Assembly: GCA_013076295.1 (NCBI GenBank)
Contig: RQOL01000024.1
Coordinates: forward strand, 3,177,158 to 3,241,157
Direction: 5' to 3'
Origin: Sanderia malayensis
Taxonomy: Eukaryota > Cnidaria > Scyphozoa > Semaeostomeae > Pelagiidae
DNA length: 64,000 nt
Under the pieces are notes generated by a model. It had not been told where the DNA came from and searched no databases. It was given only the letters and a program-made list of their open reading frames with translations. Below are positions 58,454-64,000 of the stretch, in pieces; the first letter of the stretch is position 1, and every line of letters begins with the position of its first letter. The translations under genes were made by a program, and so were the position numbers.

Positions 58454-59757
58454 GTTTCTTTGGCATTTCTTGCTGAGGGAGGCCAGTACTTTGTCGTCGT
58501 GTTGTTCAAGGAATTATGAATATATTTCTCGCAAGACCAAAATCAAGGCAAAGTATAAACACGGCCACGACAACAAAACAGCCGAGCCCGAGCCACCTCA
58601 CAATGAACTATTCTGTATTGCTTTTGGTTCTTAGAAATGAGATTAAATTTCAATGATATGTGATATGAATGCACGTTATTATATCTTATCCACTGTCCAT
58701 TTTCATGCCTCAGCAACCTTTCAAGAGCCAAAACAGAGGGGTATTGTCCTAAAAGACTCAGGTGAAAAATAAAGTCGTCGTTCGTGGTGGTGGTAAACCA
58801 ATGGGAAAATATTTTTGTGCCTCGCACGCTCCCACCCCCAAGGTACAAAATCAAACAACAGTTTGACAACCACAGCTGTTTCGAACTTTCAAGGAAAATT
58901 GAGGATGGGAAACTGCTCAAAATAGTAGCGAATGTTCGAAATAAAGGGTGTTGAACTATGCTATACCAAAACAAGGGGACGTGGAAAGGTTCCTGAAAGC
59001 AAGTGTCAGCTGAACATATCAAAATGTTTCTCTAAATGAAATACAAGAGAAATATTCCGCCGATTTATGAACATGTGAATATTCTTGTCGAAAAACTAAA
59101 ATAAATTTTTATACTATTATGTACAATTAAAAAAACTGCCGTCAGTCTTGGGTGATTTAAACATAAGATGTCTAACATAAGAGCTGGAATATTTGCGAAT
59201 AATAAATTATTAAAAGCAAGTGAGAAGCTATTTACAACAGAATGATGCAAGGTCCTGCAAATACAGGTTCGGGTTCGACCCCATTAGGATGGAGTTCGAG
59301 TAAACAGCGTTGTGAAATATCTTAGCTGCGTTTACAAAACAACCCCATTGGAAAACAATTTTGAAAGCCCTGAAAATCAAAACAGAGACCTCTTACTGAA
59401 AGTATGCAGTAAGAACCCAGGTATAAGTTTATGTGGATTTTGCATCCACATTGAAGCTATTGTTCAAATACAATAAGCTATTAATGAAGATTCCTTAGTC
59501 CATCAATTCTTACACCCAAGTCTTTACTATATGGCATTCACATTCATCCCTAGAGGTTGGCACATTGGATTCTCACTGTGTACAACTTAGCCTTATTTCT
59601 CCTATTAGAACAAGCTGTTTCAAGGTATATATTACACAGAACAGCTAACACATACAATCTACCAGTCTCGCAAAGCATCCCATTGCATAGCATGGCAATT
59701 ATGAACATGAAAAATTTAAATGTCAAACATATAATGAGACGTCATCGATACTTCCCT
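58454..59757. other. Intergenic interval with a decayed MITE
   Basis: Separates the beta-helix gene from the unrecognised gene downstream; both are on the minus strand. No conserved coding sequence is seen. A decayed copy of the ATATAAGAACC MITE family lies at about 59405-59530. Confidence 0.6.
59405..59530. repeat. Decayed MITE of the ATATAAGAACC family, copy 5
   Basis: The left end agtaagaacccaggtataag is diverged. The internal attgttcaaatacaataagc matches the other copies and the right end caattcttacacccaagtc is decayed. Confidence 0.45.
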
Positions 59758-62700
59758 TTAACGATACTGTGTGGTATTCTGTCTTGTGTTGCTGCGTGAA
59801 GACGCTGCGGTGGCGAAATTAGGCGAAATGCCAGCATCGCTTCGTGTTCGTGGGGCGTTCTGAGTTGTTGTGGCCTGGAGAGAGAGTAAAACGTAAATAA
59901 CTCAAATTAAAGATAGATATTTCAATTTTAGGATGTTAATTGTAGCAGAGAGATAGTAAAACGTAAATAACTCAAATTAAGAATAGATATTTCAGTTTTA
60001 GGATGTTAATTGTAGCATAAACCAGCATAAACCTGAGTTTGCTTCTTGGAAGAAAACATACCGTGGTATAACAATTTACAAGAGGGTTCTTCCATTTTGT
60101 CGCAGCCTCCTTTCTGTGGCTTTCAGCTTCTTTCTCTGCACAAAATGAATTTCAAATGGTTGTTTATTAGCTCGCAAAGCTCAAGGGACAACATACTTGA
60201 AAGGACACTTCTATTATGACCGATGACTCTCTGGTCTCCTACTAGGGACCTGAGGGACATTAAAAATTTTAACATACAATAGAAGCCCCTGAAAACGGGA
60301 CAATGTCAATTAGTACCATAGATTTGGAGAAAATTGTTGCGTGGACATATCTATGGACATATGGGCATTGTTATATGGACAAAACGCAAAGGACAGAACA
60401 ATGCTTAAGCATTGGAACAAAATGATATTAAATACAATGGTTTAAAATGAGTTCAGGCAAGGCAGATACTTAAGAATTTAAGTTAAAATTCATGCAAATG
60501 TTTCATCCAAGCTCTCAAGCCACAGTCACACTGCACAACTTATTAACATAGTCGAAAGCTTATTCGGGATAAATTACCTCGCTATTGTGTATTCAATAAT
60601 ATATTCGGAATAAATTACCTCCCTATGTTGCGTTTAGCAAATTATTCGGAATAAATTACCTCGTTATCGTGTGATCAACAATTTATTGATGAGAAATTAC
60701 CTCGTAATCGTGAGTTCAATCTGTCCAATGATTCCATCACTTTTCTCTCTTCAATCGACAAGGAGGAAGGCTCTAAAAAAGAAACATCATGACATAACAA
60801 TTGAGCAACTAGCCATAAAACACCCTCCATAAACCCCCTCCATAAAAACCCCTCCAAAAACAATAGTATGGGTGGAATAATATGTGTTGTGTTGAAGTTT
60901 TTAAAGGTCTCATGGAAAACTTGAAAAGTCAAACCTTGTCGTCGGGATTCGCTGACTGGACTCTCATTTATTCGACTTTGTTCAATCTTCATCTCCTTGT
61001 AAGCGTTTTGTGTTGCCTTCAGAACGGCTGAAGTGTGGTAGGGCGATAGGGACTCTTGCTGGCACATGGCTTCGAGCGCCAGAAATGATGCCAAGCTCTC
61101 AGAAACTATTAAAAAGGGCAATTCGCATTGTAAAAATCAATCTGAATGAAGTTATGGAAATGGAACTTAAACAGGTAAGCAAGCAGAGTGCTAAACAAAA
61201 TTAAGATAGAGTAATGGGGAAAGAAGGTAAAAAGAAAGGACTTTAGTTGCAGATAATACACACAATAAATATAAAAAAAAATGAAAAATAGACAACTAGA
61301 CAAGTAAACAAGTAGGCAAGTAAACAAGTAAATAAGTAGACAAGTAAACAAGCAGACGAGTAGACAAATACCGTAAATTCTCTTTTAAGCCCCCCGGGGG
61401 GCTTATTGTTTTTCAGTACTTTAAAGAGGGGGCTTATTAGAGAGGGGGGGCTAAATTGAGAGAGGGGGCTTAATAAATATTTTGTAATAGAAAACCATTT
61501 TCAGTGGTGGAAATACATTAAATAATACATGAAATACATTATTCAATGACTAGCCCTGGTACCCGTCGATGCCGGGTTGAGATTTCGGTGAATGTTCTGC
61601 GAATGTTCGGCGAATGGCGAACTGTGTACTTTGAATGAATATCAGATTTTAATTAACTTTTTGAACTGTGTACTTCGAATTGAATCAAGAAACATGTACC
61701 CCACAACCACACAGATACAGACTGGTGATTTATTTGACGTCACAATAGATCTAAGAAATCGAAAATTCCGTCACATTTTATTTCAACTACCCGTTACTTT
61801 TCTGGTTTTACTCTTTTAATTCTGAACGTTTTGTAAAACATTTTTCGCTGAGGACACTCCCAGATAAATTTCGGTTACATAGATACCTTTCATTTTGCGA
61901 TCTGTGGAGTGGTTCTTGAGTTATAAGCGGACATAGCCACAAACATACATACATACATACATACATACAAACAGTTCTGTTTTATATATATAGAAGTCTG
62001 TGTGAAAACGTTTATATCTACAATACCTAAGCCTAAATGATTTGAACTTGAATTTGTTGAGAAGTATTGAACGACCAATGAATAAAATGAAAATCTCCGT
62101 TGTTTGTCAAGCTTACTTATTTTGGCATCAGTGAAGATTGGGGGGGGCTAAATTGAGAGGGGGGGCTTATTAAATTTTTCCTTCTGAAAAGGGGGGGCTA
62201 ATTAGAGAGGGGGGGCTTAATAGAGAATTTACGGTAGACAAATAAACAAGTAGAGAAGTAAGGAAACAATAACGGAAGAAGAAAATGAAATATAAGCAAA
62301 ATAAAATAGTATGTAAAGCTTGCAATAAGTGTGCAACATAAACAAATAGACAAGGAATATGGTCAAATAAACAAACGATATACACACCATCCCTAGGCTT
62401 CGCCTTGGATGATATGGGCGCTTGGTGGCTCGCAAATGGTTCTGGTGCTGTTGATTTCCTGATAGAAAAAACTTGAACACTCGGCGAGATCCTTTGCTTC
62501 GGCCCACGTAAACTTGTAGCCGATCTCCCGCGCAATCTCACATTATTAGTCAGGTTATCCAATGAATTCTCTCTCCTCAGATCCCCGTGCGAACCGTACC
62601 TCCTCAACGGCATCGCAGAACCCGATCGATTCGATGCTGACGACATATTCTGCCCTGTCCGAGTTCCCGCGCTTGTCTGCCTCGCTCCGGCGTTGCGCGT

Positions 62701-64000
62701 CGTGCCCCCTGACCAGCGTCGGTACTGCTGCTGTCTCCAAGGCGACGACATGTAAACTGTATCCGAAGAGGCCTTGTCGGGAATCTGAGTCTTCAAAACG
62801 CTCTGTACATCGTACCAGAGCTCGTTAATCTCGTCGTCAGTTGGAGTTTTGTCGATTATAAATTTGTCAATTGGATTCGGTCTTGCATTCTGATCATTTT
62901 GATAACCGTTCACTATTAATTTATCCTCCTGAAGTTTCACTTGCTGGCTGTCACTGTCAGGTTTTGATGTATTGCGCGTGGCTTGGTTGCCATTAAAGTC
63001 TACGTCATTCGCATAATTCGAATAATTATCAATATTTTCATAATTACCGTTATAACCATGGCTATTTCTGCTGGTATTATCAGCATAGTACTCATTCCTC
63101 GATGACTTAAAACCAGTTCTAAAATTCGATTTTTCCGCAGGAATTGCTTCCTCGTTACCAACTCTGCTCGAGTTGACAACTTTCATGGGTGAGCCCCTTT
63201 TGATCACCCCTTCTGAAGGGGGACGCTTTCTTGGGAACAAGCGCCCTTTTGGGCCTGCCGGTGGACGAGGAACTAACCCTGGCTTCTGAGCAGCTTTGCC
63301 AGACCAAACTCTTCTCTGCGGTGGCGCATTCCTATCCGAATTCGTCCCATTCGGGACACTGCTCTTTTTATTGGAGTTCTCTGCAATTCTTCGCTGCTTT
63401 TCAATGTTATCCGCATCGCTAACCAATGTACCCTGCTCAATAATCTTCGCTTTATTTGAAGGCCTGGCCTTTCCAAGCCTATCAACAACATTCTCTCTAT
63501 TCATCACATCATCTTGCCTCGTCCTCTCTAAATCTCCAACTGGCTCCCATTTGGAGCCAAACTTCAACTCAGCCATGCTCTTTCTAACATTGCTAATAAT
63601 ATCATCGTCGTCTTCATTATTTAATTCCTCAACCAATTCGCTCCCGGAGCCATTCCTCCGCTTAATAACCTGCTCAAGGTCTATTTCCGACACGGTACTA
63701 AACGGGACATTCTGGAGTACAGAGCCTTGCTTCAAACTACCTTGTCTTGCGTCAGTATACCCAACTTCAACAGCACTTAAATCTTGTTCTTTTCTTGTCA
63801 TGGAAACCCTGTCATCGCCAGAGTCTTTCTTCACCAACTCCCTATTACCTTCGCGGTATTTTCCATTTATGTCACGTTCATTACAACCTTCATCATTGTT
63901 ACCAATTTCACTGAACCCACTTTCGTACATATCGGGAGTAGCGTGCAGGTTCGATGTCGCTGCATTCGACGAATACTGACCGACATTTGCAGTCTGCTGG
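59758..64000 (-). CDS. Unrecognised gene, 5' partial (Ser/Arg/Asn-rich N-part, helical C-part)
   Basis: Exons: 64000 (open) to 62388, 61105-60935, 60772-60701, 60135-60080 and 59874-59758, all in phase. The frame is open to the window edge, so the start is beyond it. The large exon is low-complexity and hydrophilic with short conserved-looking patches: MAELKFGSKWEPVGDLER, RRVWSGKAAQKPGLVPRP, and TDDEINELWYDVQSVLKT. The later exons read SLASFLALEAMCQQESLSPY, then SLSIEERKVMESLDRLNSRL, which is helical. I do not recognise the family. An LxxLDRLNxRL helix with a disordered basic region recalls cytoskeletal or centrosomal proteins, but that is speculation. Confidence 0.75.
59884..60017. repeat. 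Tandem duplication, about 66-bp unit x2
   Basis: Two adjacent copies of agtaaaacgtaaataactca followed by attttaggatgttaattgta, with few differences. It sits in an intron next to the last exon of the unrecognised gene. Confidence 0.9.
60555..60712. repeat. Tandem repeat carrying splice-donor copies, about 41-bp unit
   Basis: Four imperfect units each contain aattacctcg or aattacctcc. On the minus strand each is CGAG/GTAAT-like. The first on that strand is the actual donor of the exon 60772-60701. Confidence 0.75.
61285..61370. repeat. acaagtaaacaagtag microsatellite (left half)
   Basis: Tandem units of caagtaaa/caagtaga. The array resumes at 62235 after the 864-bp insertion. Confidence 0.85.
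61371..62234. mobile_element. Non-autonomous TIR element, 864 bp, with 10-bp direct duplication
   Basis: The left end ccgtaaattctcttttaagc and the right end (gcttaatagagaatttacgg) are inverted with one mismatch. The flanks carry the direct repeat TAGACAAATA (61361-61370 and 62235-62244). Subterminal blocks repeat ggggggcttattagagaggg. The interior is non-coding and holds a (cata)n run. The insertion splits an older acaagtaaacaagtaga microsatellite. The duplication length would fit a Mutator-like element, but the flanking repeat makes it less certain. Confidence 0.75.
61938..61972. repeat. (CATA)n microsatellite
   Basis: About eight copies of the tetranucleotide inside the 864-bp element. Confidence 0.9.

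Overview
This is animal (metazoan) nuclear DNA. Genes are split by GT-AG introns of roughly 70-600 bp. The products are animal families: MAP3K4, a class I POU factor, CEP57, CEP85, MNAT1, SRRM1 and CDC40. Intergenic space is AT-rich and full of small inverted-repeat elements. Protein divergence, a class I POU gene, a SGNH esterase of the type I associate with cnidarian or sponge retroelements, and a large beta-helix/multi-TM protein suggest an early-branching animal (sponge or cnidarian). The sequence alone does not settle which.

Layout. 181-5309 (+): MAP3K4 without its kinase domain, running into a 100-N gap (5310-5409). 5412-5933 (+): POU class I domain emerging from the other side of the gap. 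7877-10822: a complete-ended Mutator-like element with repeat-built inverted termini, an 8-bp target duplication, and PHD, FLYWCH and MULE pieces on the minus strand. 11148-13483 (+): RPS4. 13484-17530: mostly non-coding, with weak exon-like traces. 17538-21572 (-): CEP57. 21970-22941 (-): SURF6. 23069-23989 (+): MNAT1, head-to-head with SURF6. 24774-33146 (-): CEP85 with an AT-AC (U12-type) intron. 33331-42352 (-): SRRM1, with a SGNH-hydrolase exon inside one intron. 42655-45590: 22-copy minisatellite. 45645-50763 (+): CDC40/PRP17. 51339-58453 (-): beta-helix, Cys-rich, multi-TM membrane protein. 59758->64000 (-): unrecognised gene, 5' partial.

For CEP57, CEP85, SRRM1, CDC40, RPS4 and the beta-helix gene I assembled exon chains by hand. 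In each, all splice phases agree and the total length is a multiple of three (518, 754, 978, 569, 263 and 1246 aa), so these models are strong. The genes are mostly housekeeping and not an operon-like system. Functional neighbours include two splicing factors (SRRM1 and CDC40) diverging from the minisatellite, and two centrosomal genes (CEP57, CEP85) flanking the intronless SURF6/MNAT1 pair.

Most unusual features: the AT-AC intron in CEP85, the phase-compatible SGNH exon inside SRRM1, the Mutator-like element with PHD and FLYWCH modules, the minisatellite between two splicing-factor promoters, and the beta-helix membrane protein.
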